A stretch of 50,517 nucleotides of DNA from Bacillota bacterium (GCA_023436065.1 JAEZKU010000061.1:1-50517), one strand, 5' to 3'; positions 1 to 8,227 are shown, counted from the first letter of the stretch. Numbers and translations: made by a program. Notes: generated by a model from the letters alone, not told the origin.

Positions 1-875
1 TCCCTGCACAGAAGGGTCTGTTCCAGAAGCCTACCATCTTAAATAACGTTGAGACCTATGCTAACATTCCTCAGATCATCTTAAACGGTCCCGAATGGTT
101 TGCAGCAATGGGTACTGAGAAATCCAAGGGTACAAAGGTATTCGCACTCGGTGGCAAGATTAACAACACCGGTCTTGTGGAAATCCCCATGGGTACACCT
201 CTTCGTGAAGTTATTGATGAGATCGGTGGTGGTATCCCGAATGGTAAGAAGTTTAAGGCTGCTCAGACAGGCGGTCCCTCCGGTGGATGTATCCCCGCAG
301 AGCATTTTGATATTCCGATCGACTATGATAATCTGATCAACATTGGTTCCATGATGGGTTCCGGTGGTCTGATCGTCATGGACGAAGACAACTGTATGGT
401 TGATATCGCTAAGTTCTTCCTTGAGTTCACAGTCGATGAGTCCTGCGGTAAATGTACTCCATGCCGTATCGGTACCAAGCGTCTGTACGAAATCCTTGAT
501 AAGATTACCAATGGTCAGGGAACCATGGAAGATCTGAGTAAATTAGAGGATTTATGCTACTACATCAAGGAGAATGCTCTCTGTGGTCTTGGACAGACAG
601 CTCCCAACCCGGTATTATCAACATTACGTTATTTCAAAGACGAATATGTTGCCCATGTAGTTGATAAGAAATGTCCTGCCGGCGTATGTAAGGCTCTTCT
701 TTCCTACATTATTGACGCTGATAAGTGTAAAGGCTGTACACTCTGTGCAAGAATTTGTCCTAACGGCGCAATTCAAGGTAAGGTTAAAGAGGCTCATCTT
801 ATCGACCAGAGCAAATGTATCAAGTGCGGTGCTTGTATGGAGAAATGTAAGTTCGGCGCCATCTCTAAGAAGTAA
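1..875 (+). CDS. hydB: [FeFe]-hydrogenase NuoF-like subunit HydB/HndC, 3' part
   Basis: The gene enters from the left edge; the open frame runs from base 3 without a start, so the N-terminal part (including the usual FMN/NADH-binding region) is missing. What remains resembles the C-terminal half of NuoF: an NNVET motif at the very start, then a cluster-binding SCGKCTPCR motif with a later LCGLG cysteine (N3-type [4Fe-4S]), and a C-terminal two-cluster ferredoxin domain (CKGCTLCARICPNGA and CIKCGACMEKCKFGA). This arrangement is typical of HydB/HndC of trimeric NAD(P)H-dependent, often electron-bifurcating, hydrogenases. In those complexes it oxidises or reduces NAD(P)H and passes electrons to the catalytic subunit, encoded 38 bases downstream. 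The family is sure; whether this complex bifurcates cannot be read from the fragment. Confidence 0.93.
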   Translation, partial: PAQKGLFQKPTILNNVETYANIPQIILNGPEWFAAMGTEKSKGTKVFALGGKINNTGLVEIPMGTPLREVIDEIGGGIPNGKKFKAAQTGGPSGGCIPAEHFDIPIDYDNLINIGSMMGSGGLIVMDEDNCMVDIAKFFLEFTVDESCGKCTPCRIGTKRLYEILDKITNGQGTMEDLSKLEDLCYYIKENALCGLGQTAPNPVLSTLRYFKDEYVAHVVDKKCPAGVCKALLSYIIDADKCKGCTLCARICPNGAIQGKVKEAHLIDQSKCIKCGACMEKCKFGAISKK

Positions 876-913
876 CGATTACATGTTAGATTATATCAAG
901 ATGGAGGTATAAA

Positions 914-2656
914 ATGGAAACGGTTAATATTAAAATAAATGGCATGCCAATTCAAGCACCTAAGGGCGCTACCATATTAGAAGCGGCGAAGCTTGCCTGC
1001 ATCGATATCCCCACACTCTGTTACTTAAAGGATATCAATGAAATCGGTGCTTGCCGTATCTGTGTCGTTGAAGTCAAGGGTGCCAGAAGCCTTGTTGCTT
1101 CCTGTATGTATCCGATTTCAGAAGGCATGGAAATCATCACAAATTCACCTAAGGTTCTCGCTTCCCGTAAGAAGACCTTAGAGCTGATCTTATCCGATCA
1201 TGACAGAAAATGTTTATCCTGTGTACGCAGCGGCAACTGCGAGCTTCAGAAGCTTTGCAACGACTTAAACGTAAAGGATGAGTATCTGTACGACGGTTCC
1301 CGTACTCATTACGAGTTGGATGATACTTCAGCTCATATGGTACGTGATAACAATAAATGTATCCTTTGCAGACGCTGCTCTGCAGTATGTGACAAAGTTC
1401 AGGGTATTGGTGTAATCGGTGCCAACGAGCGTGGCTTCGACACAAACATCTCCTGTGCCTTCGATATGGGCTTAGGTGACACCAGCTGTGTATCCTGTGG
1501 TCAGTGTATCGCAGTCTGTCCTACAGGCGCACTGTTAGAGAAGGATTATACCGATGAGGTATTTGCTGCTCTTGCAGATCCTGAGAAGTATGTGATTATT
1601 CAGTCTGCTCCTGCTGTTCGTGCCGCACTTGGTGAAGCATTTGGCTTACCGATCGGAACTAACGTAGAAGGCAAGATGGTAGCTGCACTTCGCCGCTTAG
1701 GCTTTGATAAGGTATTTGATACTGATTTCGCAGCTGACTTAACCATCATGGAAGAAGCAAACGAGTTGATCGACAGAATTTCAAACGGTGGTAAACTGCC
1801 GATGATCACCTCCTGTTCTCCCGGCTGGATTAAATTCTGTGAGCATTATTATCCTGATATGTTAGATAACTTATCAAGCTGTAAATCTCCTCAGCAGATG
1901 TTTGGAGCTATCACCAAGACCTACTATGCAGAGAAGAACAACCTTGATCCCAAGAAGATTGTTATGGTCAGCGTAATGCCTTGTACCGCGAAGAAATTCG
2001 AGATTGGCAGACCCGATCAGAGCGCAGCTGGCGTACCGGATGTGGATCTCTCCATCACAACCCGTGAGCTTGCAAGAATGATTGACCGCGTAGGCATCAA
2101 CTTCTTATCCCTTCCGGATGAAAAGTTCGATGATCCGCTTGGCAGATCTACAGGTGCAGCAGTAATCTTCGGTGCTACCGGCGGTGTTATGGAAGCAGCT
2201 CTTCGTACCGCTGTTGAGACCTTAACAGGTGCAGAGCTTCCCAGCCCTGACTTCAAGGAAGTCAGAGGAACCAAGGGTATCAAAGAAGCTACCTATGAAG
2301 CAGCCGGCTTAAATATCAACGTAGCTGTTGCTTCCGGTCTGGCTAATGCAAGACAGCTTCTTGACGATGTGAAATCAGGCAAAGCTGATTATCATTTCAT
2401 CGAAATTATGGGATGTCCCGGCGGCTGTGTAAACGGCGGCGGACAGCCTCAGCAGCCCGGTGTTGTCAGAAACTTCAGCGATATCAGAGCGCTCCGTGCG
2501 AAAGCATTATATGATATCGATGCTGAGATGGCTGTAAGAAAGTCTCATGAGAATGAAGCGATCAAGACTCTTTACAGCGATTACCTTGGCAAGCCCGGTA
2601 GTCATAAGGCTCATGACATCCTTCATACCACCTACGTTAAGAGAAGCATCAATTAG
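914..2656 (+). CDS. hydA: [FeFe]-hydrogenase catalytic subunit HydA/HndD
   Basis: 580 residues; produces or oxidises H2 in the cytoplasm. In order: plant-type [2Fe-2S] ferredoxin domain (C36, C47, C50, C64), a His-Cys cluster (H96, C100, C103, C109), two [4Fe-4S] sites (C149-C159 and C192-C202), then the H-cluster domain with motifs L1 TSCSPGW (299-305), L2 MPCTAKK (354-360) and L3 EIMGCPGGCVNGGGQP (497-512). This four-module layout is that of multisubunit HydA. L1 has Ser where TSCCPxW is canonical. ATG is preceded by GGAGGT. It follows hydB in the same operon, and a strong terminator at 2725-2773 ends the transcript. The HydC (NuoE-like) subunit is presumably upstream, outside the window. 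Confidence 0.95.
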   Translation: METVNIKINGMPIQAPKGATILEAAKLACIDIPTLCYLKDINEIGACRICVVEVKGARSLVASCMYPISEGMEIITNSPKVLASRKKTLELILSDHDRKCLSCVRSGNCELQKLCNDLNVKDEYLYDGSRTHYELDDTSAHMVRDNNKCILCRRCSAVCDKVQGIGVIGANERGFDTNISCAFDMGLGDTSCVSCGQCIAVCPTGALLEKDYTDEVFAALADPEKYVIIQSAPAVRAALGEAFGLPIGTNVEGKMVAALRRLGFDKVFDTDFAADLTIMEEANELIDRISNGGKLPMITSCSPGWIKFCEHYYPDMLDNLSSCKSPQQMFGAITKTYYAEKNNLDPKKIVMVSVMPCTAKKFEIGRPDQSAAGVPDVDLSITTRELARMIDRVGINFLSLPDEKFDDPLGRSTGAAVIFGATGGVMEAALRTAVETLTGAELPSPDFKEVRGTKGIKEATYEAAGLNINVAVASGLANARQLLDDVKSGKADYHFIEIMGCPGGCVNGGGQPQQPGVVRNFSDIRALRAKALYDIDAEMAVRKSHENEAIKTLYSDYLGKPGSHKAHDILHTTYVKRSIN

Positions 2657-2724
2657 TTATAACAGGCTTACTAAGTAAAATGAATGCAGCTGTACCAAAG
2701 TGCAGTTGCATAACAAGTATAAAG

Positions 2725-2773
2725 AAAGAGAAAGGATCGGTCTTCCATTAGGAAGCCGCTCCTTTCTCTTTTT
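2725..2773 (+). terminator. Rho-independent terminator of the hydrogenase operon
   Basis: A long stem (AAAGAGAAAGGA pairing with TCCTTTCTCTTT, continued inside by CTTCC/GGAAG) is followed by a T run. It lies about 70 bases after the hydA stop. Confidence 0.85.
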
Positions 2774-2839
2774 CTGTACTCCCCTTTATATCACCATTCA
2801 TAGCTGCCTGCGAATCATACACCATTTTTCTGGGCTATA

Positions 2840-2868
2840 TTGACAAATGACAGACGCAATCATATACT
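2840..2868 (+). promoter_or_regulatory. Sigma-A promoter for the 127-residue protein
   Basis: TTGACA (2840-2845), a 17-base spacer, then TATACT (2863-2868). Transcription would start near 2875 and give a leader of about 125 bases before the ATG at 3000. Confidence 0.7.
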
Positions 2869-2876
2869 TTACTTAC

Positions 2877-2980
2877 ACGAAAGTACTATCCCGCAGTGGA
2901 CTAAAAAGAAACAGATATGCTTTCGTCGTACCAAATATAAGGAACTGTTACAGTTGCCTGCCCCATTAAGGCCGGCAATA
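2877..2980 (+). promoter_or_regulatory. Structured 5' leader, class unknown
   Basis: Three possible hairpins lie between the promoter and the ribosome site: ACGAAAG (2877-2883) with CTTTCGT (2920-2926); AACTG-TTA-CAGTT (2943-2955); and TTGCC..GCC with GGC..GGCAA (2954-2978). The last two share two bases, so they are alternatives or stacked. No T run follows, so this is not a terminator. I do not recognise a known riboswitch. The ribosome site AGGAAGGAG follows directly. Confidence 0.35.
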
Positions 2981-2999
2981 TCAGGAAGGAGCGGATCAT

Positions 3000-3383
3000 A
3001 TGACTACAAAGAAGATTGAACAACCATTACTGCTGCTTGATAATAGTAATATGAACACCTTATTTAATGAGGGCGAATTCAAATGCACCAATATGACCTT
3101 TGAAGAAGCCCGCGAGATCATCGGGATGTATAACCAGGATGAGATCATCTTATGTTTTTCTCATCCGGATGCCTATGATATCATCTTTAATTACATAGGA
3201 ATACCGAAGCGCGATTATGAATATAAGCCCATTCGGAATATGCGTATCAATCAGGACGGTATTATCTTCAAAATGTACGTGACTCCTTCTGAAACACAAC
3301 CGATCATCCATGTCGATGGTGTAGAAGCAAAGAAAATCCAGAATGTCTATGTGTACTGTGTCCATGTGACCAGAGTGAAATAG
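3000..3383 (+). CDS. Uncharacterised 127-residue protein, possible remote STIV-B116/DUF1874-like fold
   Basis: No confident family. The protein is soluble, without signal peptide or membrane segment. Its pattern recalls the DUF1874 (STIV B116) family, which includes viral AcrIII-1 ring nucleases: an N-terminal strand followed by LDNS (compare LNS/ANA), a segment FEEAREII, a FSHPDAYDIIFNYIGIP stretch resembling the IGHxSTxxLxxxLG core with its catalytic His (here H56), a hydrophobic strand IIFKMYV (compare ALVFQL), and a C-terminal HVTRVK ending. This likeness was judged by eye and may be chance. ATG has AGGAAGGAG about 9 bases upstream. The gene forms its own unit: consensus promoter, structured leader and perfect terminator. 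No CRISPR or phage genes are nearby. Confidence 0.6.
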   Translation: MTTKKIEQPLLLLDNSNMNTLFNEGEFKCTNMTFEEAREIIGMYNQDEIILCFSHPDAYDIIFNYIGIPKRDYEYKPIRNMRINQDGIIFKMYVTPSETQPIIHVDGVEAKKIQNVYVYCVHVTRVK

Positions 3384-3435
3384 TGATAGTAATATTATTG
3401 AACAGGAAGGTTCGACGAACTTATTATGTTAAAAT

Positions 3436-3471
3436 AAAGATACGCTCTGTGGGAACAGAGCGTATCTTTTT
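3436..3471 (+). terminator. Rho-independent terminator after the 127-residue gene
   Basis: Perfect 15-bp stem (AAAGATACGCTCTGT with its complement), GGGA loop, then a T run. Confidence 0.9.
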
Positions 3472-3765
3472 GCTGGGAACAATATATAAGGGGAAGTATA
3501 TATAATGAGGGGTTATATATACTGAGATGTAAGCAAATTAATCATGAAACAATATTTACAAGTAATATTTTTATATTAATAACTATTACTGTTATTATAA
3601 TACTATCTGATCAGCATTTTGTCAATACTAAAATATATTTAATTTTTTATATAATTAATCTATATCATTTGTAACTCATGCATCCTTAAGTACAAGTTCA
3701 TTATAGGCAATACATCATCCGGTTACTGTGATTAGAATCACAAAAATAACTGCATCTGAAACTAT
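3472..3765. other. AT-rich intergenic region, no gene seen
   Basis: Lies between two terminators that point toward each other. It has no convincing open frame or promoter. The only clear structure is the inverted repeat at 3495-3523. Confidence 0.6.
3495..3523. repeat. Perfect 11-bp inverted repeat with G-rich loop
   Basis: AGTATATATAA (3495-3505), loop TGAGGGG, then TTATATATACT (3513-3523). There is no T tract, so it is unlikely to be a terminator. It could be an operator-like site or incidental AT symmetry. Confidence 0.6.
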
Positions 3766-3803
3766 AAAAAAGAGACTGCGCTATCTATTTAGCATCAGTC
3801 CCT
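3766..3803 (-). terminator. Terminator of the Fur-family gene
   Basis: On the minus strand GGGACTG pairs with CAGTCTC, with a further inner stem, followed by TTTTTT. It begins about 13 bases after the stop codon. Confidence 0.8.
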
Positions 3804-3816
3804 TTACTATCAGCTA

Positions 3817-4215
3817 CTATTCTATCTCTTTTTTCTGAACACATTCCGGGCACTTCCCGTAAAAAAAGGTTACATGACCTTCAATCCTGCCATCAAAATC
3901 AGCACCGGCTACCTCATTGATGTGATCAATCGATTTCATCTCGATATCAATTACCTTCCCGCAGCCATTACAGAGGAAATGATAATGTGGCTTTGCATTT
4001 GCATCAAAACGGTCTCCGCCGTCCTGACAGCTAATCTTAATAATCTCGCCCTGTTCCGCAAGAAGATTCAGATTTCGATAAACAGTCCCCAAGCTGATAT
4101 TCGGATGCTTGGCTCTGATACTCATATATATCATATCCGCGGTAGGATGCTCATTTGTCTGTAAGAGATATTCCTTAATCGCTTCTCTTTGTCTACTGTA
4201 TTTATTGATAGCCAT
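3817..4215 (-). CDS. Fur-family transcriptional repressor, PerR-like
   Basis: 132 residues. An N-terminal winged helix (SRQREAIKEYL... GTVYRNLNLL) is followed by a metal-binding dimerisation domain with HYHFLCNGCGK and CPEC; the two CxxC pairs form the structural zinc site. Members sense iron or peroxide and repress stress or uptake genes. A GTG lies three codons upstream, but the AGGAG site is only one base from it and 10 bases from the ATG at 4215, so the ATG is chosen. A PerR-box-like dyad overlaps its own promoter -10, which points to autoregulation and favours PerR over Fur. The exact metal and regulon cannot be decided here. Confidence 0.88.
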   Translation of the reverse strand: MAINKYSRQREAIKEYLLQTNEHPTADMIYMSIRAKHPNISLGTVYRNLNLLAEQGEIIKISCQDGGDRFDANAKPHYHFLCNGCGKVIDIEMKSIDHINEVAGADFDGRIEGHVTFFYGKCPECVQKKEIE

Positions 4216-4234
4216 AATAAACACGCTCCTACAA

Positions 4235-4249
4235 TAATAGTAATTATTA
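4235..4249. promoter_or_regulatory. PerR/Fur-box-like operator
   Basis: On the minus strand the 7-1-7 dyad TAATAAT-T-ACTATTA matches the PerR consensus TTATAATNATTATAA at 12 of 14 fixed positions. It touches the -10 element of the regulator's own promoter. Confidence 0.6.
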
Positions 4250-4277
4250 TTATATGCTACTATTTGGTCTTAGTCAA
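4249..4277 (-). promoter_or_regulatory. Sigma-A promoter of the Fur-family gene
   Basis: TTGACT (4272-4277), 17-base spacer, TATAAT (4249-4254) on the minus strand. Confidence 0.75.
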
Positions 4278-4319
4278 GAGATTTATCAAGTCATCCTTTT
4301 GACCGCATATATGGTCGTT

Positions 4320-5909
4320 CTATTTACGGTTCGCAGGCTCAATATTGATGCTTTTACCTTTAATCTTAGCGGTCTTCATAACCTGTATTACCTCTGAGGC
4401 ATATTCTCTCGGCACTTCAACAAAGGTATATTTATCATACATGTCGATGGAACCGATCAGCTTTCCGGGCATTCCGGTCTCACCTGCAATTGCGCCCAGG
4501 ATATCTCCGGGTTTTACCCTTTGATTTTTCCCAAGATTGATGAAGAGTCTGACCATTCCTGCCTCAGCTCCGGTATCACCGAAGTCTTCCATAGCCTTAT
4601 CCTCATCCTTTGCACAGTCATCACCCATCATAAGCTTTAAGAACGCGGCAGCTATATCTAAGGAGGTATACTCCTCATCATTAACCTTTTCTTCAATGAT
4701 GTTCATCATCTTGGTAAGATCCTCCGTCTCTATGATGGAGGCAAGCTTATCCAATATCTTGTCCGCCTTTACTGCAGTTACATCATTGATCGACGGGATC
4801 GGTTGTGCCTTAATTTTTGTCTTACAGTATCTCATGATGTCCTTCAGCTTATATATTTCCCTGCCTACAACCAGAGTGAACGCCCTTCCATCCCGGCCTG
4901 CACGTCCCGTACGACCGATTCGATGAACATAATACTCATCATCCTGGGGTACGTCATAGTTGAATACCGCCTCTACATCATCCACGTCAATTCCTCTGGC
5001 GGCTACATCGGTAGCTACCAGTATTTCTGTTCTTCCGTTACGGAAGCTGTGCATAACACGGTCTCTTTGCTGCTGCTTTAGATCACCATGAAGTCCTTCC
5101 GCAAAGTATCCTCTACCCTGCAGTGCTGCTGTCAGCTCATCCACCTGCTTCTTTGTATTACAGAAAACTAAGGAAAGCTTAGGATTATACATATCAAGAA
5201 GTCGGGATAATACCTCCTCCTTATTTCTCGGTGTTACCTCATAGTAATACTGTTCGATCTTCGGGACAGTCAGTTCCTTCTTTACTACCCGGATCATCTC
5301 AGCATCCTTCTGATAGGTTCTTGCAATCTCTAGTATAGGTGCCGGCATGGTAGCAGAAAACAATACAGTCTGTCTTTCCTCGGGAACCTGGCTCAGAATT
5401 GTTTCAATGTCTTCACGGAAGCCCATGTTGAGCATCTCATCAGCCTCATCCAGAATAACCATATTTACATTATCAAATTTTACGGTCTTACGTCTCATAT
5501 GATCCATAACCCGTCCCGGTGTTCCAATGATAATCTGTACTCCGGATTTCAGGGAACGTATTTGCTTTGAGATCTCCTGTCCTCCGTATACGGGAAGAAT
5601 CTTAATCCCATGCATGAAGGTCGCAAGCTTACGGATCTCCTCAGCAACCTGAATAGCCAATTCCCTTGTCGGGCACAGTACGATGGCCTGAAGACTTCTG
5701 TTCTTCGGATCTATCTTCATCAGCAGAGGTATACCGAAAGCAGCGGTCTTTCCTGTACCGGTCTGCGCCTGTCCTACAATATCCTTTCCCTCTAAAACAA
5801 CAGGAATAGCTTTCGCCTGTATCGGTGACATTTCTTCAAAACCCATCTCCTCTACTGCACGAAGTATACTTGGGCTTAATTCCAATTCATCAAATTTCGT
5901 TAATTCCAT
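4320..5909 (-). CDS. DEAD-box ATP-dependent RNA helicase (CshA/DeaD type)
   Basis: 529 residues. Q-motif (F24, Q31), motif I AQTGTGKT (48-55), PTRELA, DEAD (within LDEADEML), SAT, and motif VI HRIGRTGRAGR mark the two RecA-like domains. The C-terminus (about 455-527) is a DbpA-type RNA-binding domain (MVRLFINLGKNQ...), as in DbpA, DeaD and related proteins. The enzyme unwinds RNA in ribosome assembly, mRNA decay and cold adaptation. ATG follows AAAGGA. The leader of about 230 bases contains a strong terminator at 6073-6104 placed after its best promoter, which suggests attenuation. The family is certain; the precise paralog (CshA, CshB, DeaD) is not. Confidence 0.95.
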   Translation of the reverse strand: MELTKFDELELSPSILRAVEEMGFEEMSPIQAKAIPVVLEGKDIVGQAQTGTGKTAAFGIPLLMKIDPKNRSLQAIVLCPTRELAIQVAEEIRKLATFMHGIKILPVYGGQEISKQIRSLKSGVQIIIGTPGRVMDHMRRKTVKFDNVNMVILDEADEMLNMGFREDIETILSQVPEERQTVLFSATMPAPILEIARTYQKDAEMIRVVKKELTVPKIEQYYYEVTPRNKEEVLSRLLDMYNPKLSLVFCNTKKQVDELTAALQGRGYFAEGLHGDLKQQQRDRVMHSFRNGRTEILVATDVAARGIDVDDVEAVFNYDVPQDDEYYVHRIGRTGRAGRDGRAFTLVVGREIYKLKDIMRYCKTKIKAQPIPSINDVTAVKADKILDKLASIIETEDLTKMMNIIEEKVNDEEYTSLDIAAAFLKLMMGDDCAKDEDKAMEDFGDTGAEAGMVRLFINLGKNQRVKPGDILGAIAGETGMPGKLIGSIDMYDKYTFVEVPREYASEVIQVMKTAKIKGKSINIEPANRK

Positions 5910-6072
5910 TCTATTATCCTTTCTTTGTATCCCCTATCTCATAGCATTCCCATTGACCGTCCGCCCGATGTATCGAAAGCCGAAAGTCTGAGGCCATAAA
6001 AGTTTAGACCTATATGTCACATTAGACAGCTGTTACACCATTCTAATAAAAATTCGCTTTTATACTTCCCAT

Positions 6073-6104
6073 AAAAAAGCTCTCAGTCTGTCAGACCAAG
6101 AGCT
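6073..6104 (-). terminator. Strong terminator in the helicase leader / after ygiQ
   Basis: On the minus strand AGCTCTTGGTCT pairs with AGACTGAGAGCT (two G-T wobbles, 3-base loop) and is followed by TTTTTT. It lies about 87 bases past the radical SAM gene stop, but also downstream of the helicase promoter at 6149-6178, so it may serve both units. Confidence 0.85.
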
Positions 6105-6148
6105 GGTTCATTTTATATAAAACATATTATGAAACAGATACTTTGCGT

Positions 6149-6178
6149 AGTATACCATCGAAAGCGGCTTGTTGTCAA
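6149..6178 (-). promoter_or_regulatory. Sigma-A promoter for the DEAD-box helicase
   Basis: TTGACA (6173-6178), 18-base spacer, TATACT (6149-6154) on the minus strand, just past the stop of the upstream gene. Start would be near 6142, about 38 bases before the terminator hairpin. Confidence 0.7.
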
Positions 6179-6190
6179 GGACTTTCCAAG

Positions 6191-8206
6191 TTATTTCCTC
6201 TTTCTCCCTGTTGAAGTATTGCCTCTCTTAGATGTAGCCTTCTGGTTATGACTGAAGCTCCTCGAATTACCGGATTTATCACTATGGCCACCCTTACCCG
6301 GGTTCCTTTTCGCTGAGTTGTTCTTATGGAACGGATCGTCCTTCTGTTTCACTGCCGGTTTATGACCTTTGGAAGCCTTCCCCTCTGCCCACTGCTTTTC
6401 CTTTGCGAACTGTCTGGGACGCACCAGGCACTTTTTATCAAATCCGATCAGTTCTGCCCTGTCTGCCTTACGGAGGGCTTCCACAACGAGCTCATAATTC
6501 TTAGGGTTTCGATATTGTATCAGCGCACGCTGCATTGCTTTCTCATGCGGTGACTTCGGTACATAAACCTCCTTCATTGTCCTCGGATCCAAACCGGTGT
6601 AATACATACAGGTAGATATGGTCGAGGGTGTCGGATAGAAATCCTGCACCTGCTCCGGCATATATCCCAAATCTCTTAAATACTCCGCCAGCTCCACCGC
6701 TTCCTTAAGTGTAGAGCCCGGATGAGAGGATATCAGATAGGGTACGATAAACTGATTCTTACCCAGTTTTTGATTAGTCTTCTTATATCTCTCCTGAAAT
6801 TTCTCGTATACTGCATTCTCCGGTTTTCCCATCAGGGATAATACACGATCACTGATATGCTCCGGTGCCACCTTCAGCTGACCGCTGACGTGATGTTCAC
6901 AAAGCTCCTCCAGGAACTTATCATCCTGATCCGCCATCAGATAATCGAAACGGATACCGGATCGTATAAATACCTTCTTTACCTTAGGCAATGCCCTGAG
7001 CTTACGAAGCAGATTCAGATAATCCTTGTGATCCACCTTCAGGCTCTTACAGGGCTCGGGGAAGAGACATTGCTTATTCATACAGGCGCCCTTTGTAATC
7101 TGTTTTTCACACGCTGTGTGTCTGAAATTCGCCGTCGGGCCACCCACGTCGTGAATATAACCTTTAAAATCCTTATCCCATACCAGCTGGCTCGCTTCGG
7201 ATACGATAGATTCATGACTTCTTGTCTGAAGGATACGCCCCTGATGGAAGGTCAGGGCACAATAATTGCAGCCGCCAAAACAACCCCGGTTGCTGACCAG
7301 ACTGAACTTCACTTCTTCTATCGCAGGAATGCCTCCGGCAGCCTCGTAGGAAGGATGATATTCTCTCATATAAGGAAGGGAATATACCCTGTCCATTTCC
7401 GTCTGGGTCAGGGGCTTGGCAGGAGGGTTCTGCACCACATATTCATTCTCCTTATACTGTTCCACCAGCCTCTTTCCGGAGAAAGGGTCCGTATTGCAGT
7501 ATTGGATATAAAAGCTCTCGGCAAATGCCTTCTTACTCTCGACAATACTCTTAAAGCTCGGAAGTTGAACCGCATCATAAACTGATTCAAGGCTCTTCGT
7601 CTTAAATACAGTTCCGTTGATAAAGGTGATATCCTTGATATCTAAGCCGCTATTCAAGGCTTCCGCAATTTCAACGATCGAGTGCTCACCCATACCATAA
7701 GAGATAAGGTCAGCCTGTGAATCAAGCAGGATCGAACGTTTTACCTTATCACTCCAATAATCATAGTGAGCAAGTCTTCGAAGGCTTGCTTCGATTCCTC
7801 CGATGATAATCGGAACTTCCTTATATCTTTGGCGGATCAGATTACAATACACCACCGTCGCATAATCCGGTCTTTTGCCCATCACCCCACCGGGAGAGTA
7901 GGCATCCGTCTGTCTTCTCTTTTTGGCCACCGAGTAATGGTTCACCATGGAATCCATATTCCCACCGCTGACTAAGAAGCTGAGTCTTGGCTTCCCTAGG
8001 AGCGTAATACTGTTACTATCCCTCCAGTCAGGTTGAGCTATGATTCCAACCCTGAAACCATAGCTCTCCAATACTCTGCTGATAATGGCCGGTCCAAAGG
8101 AAGGGTGGTCCACATATGCATCCCCTGTCACAAAGACAAAATCACATTGTTCCCATCCTCTTTGTTCCATTTCATCGATACTTATCGGTAAAAAATCTCT
8201 CAGCAT
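6191..8206 (-). CDS. YgiQ-family radical SAM protein
   Basis: 671 residues. An N-terminal region with a VTGDAYVDHPSFG start, typical of YgiQ/UPF0313, precedes the radical SAM core, whose cluster motif is RGCFGGCNYC (CxxxCxxC). The core continues with the YgiQ-type cysteines in KGACMNKQCLFPEPC. The last 60 or so residues are very basic and low in complexity (Lys, Ser, Gly, Asn, His), perhaps binding nucleic acid; this tail varies in the family. The substrate is unknown. The ribosome site is weak (GAAAGTG), and the gene lies 21 bases after the upstream lipoprotein gene, so translation is probably operon-coupled. Confidence 0.92.
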   Translation of the reverse strand: MLRDFLPISIDEMEQRGWEQCDFVFVTGDAYVDHPSFGPAIISRVLESYGFRVGIIAQPDWRDSNSITLLGKPRLSFLVSGGNMDSMVNHYSVAKKRRQTDAYSPGGVMGKRPDYATVVYCNLIRQRYKEVPIIIGGIEASLRRLAHYDYWSDKVKRSILLDSQADLISYGMGEHSIVEIAEALNSGLDIKDITFINGTVFKTKSLESVYDAVQLPSFKSIVESKKAFAESFYIQYCNTDPFSGKRLVEQYKENEYVVQNPPAKPLTQTEMDRVYSLPYMREYHPSYEAAGGIPAIEEVKFSLVSNRGCFGGCNYCALTFHQGRILQTRSHESIVSEASQLVWDKDFKGYIHDVGGPTANFRHTACEKQITKGACMNKQCLFPEPCKSLKVDHKDYLNLLRKLRALPKVKKVFIRSGIRFDYLMADQDDKFLEELCEHHVSGQLKVAPEHISDRVLSLMGKPENAVYEKFQERYKKTNQKLGKNQFIVPYLISSHPGSTLKEAVELAEYLRDLGYMPEQVQDFYPTPSTISTCMYYTGLDPRTMKEVYVPKSPHEKAMQRALIQYRNPKNYELVVEALRKADRAELIGFDKKCLVRPRQFAKEKQWAEGKASKGHKPAVKQKDDPFHKNNSAKRNPGKGGHSDKSGNSRSFSHNQKATSKRGNTSTGRKRK

Positions 8207-8227
8207 TGTTATTCACTTTCTTTTTCA

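Noticed and set aside
6857..7585. 242-residue plus-strand frame
   Set aside because: Antisense shadow of the YgiQ-type radical SAM gene; the minus frame has all family motifs.
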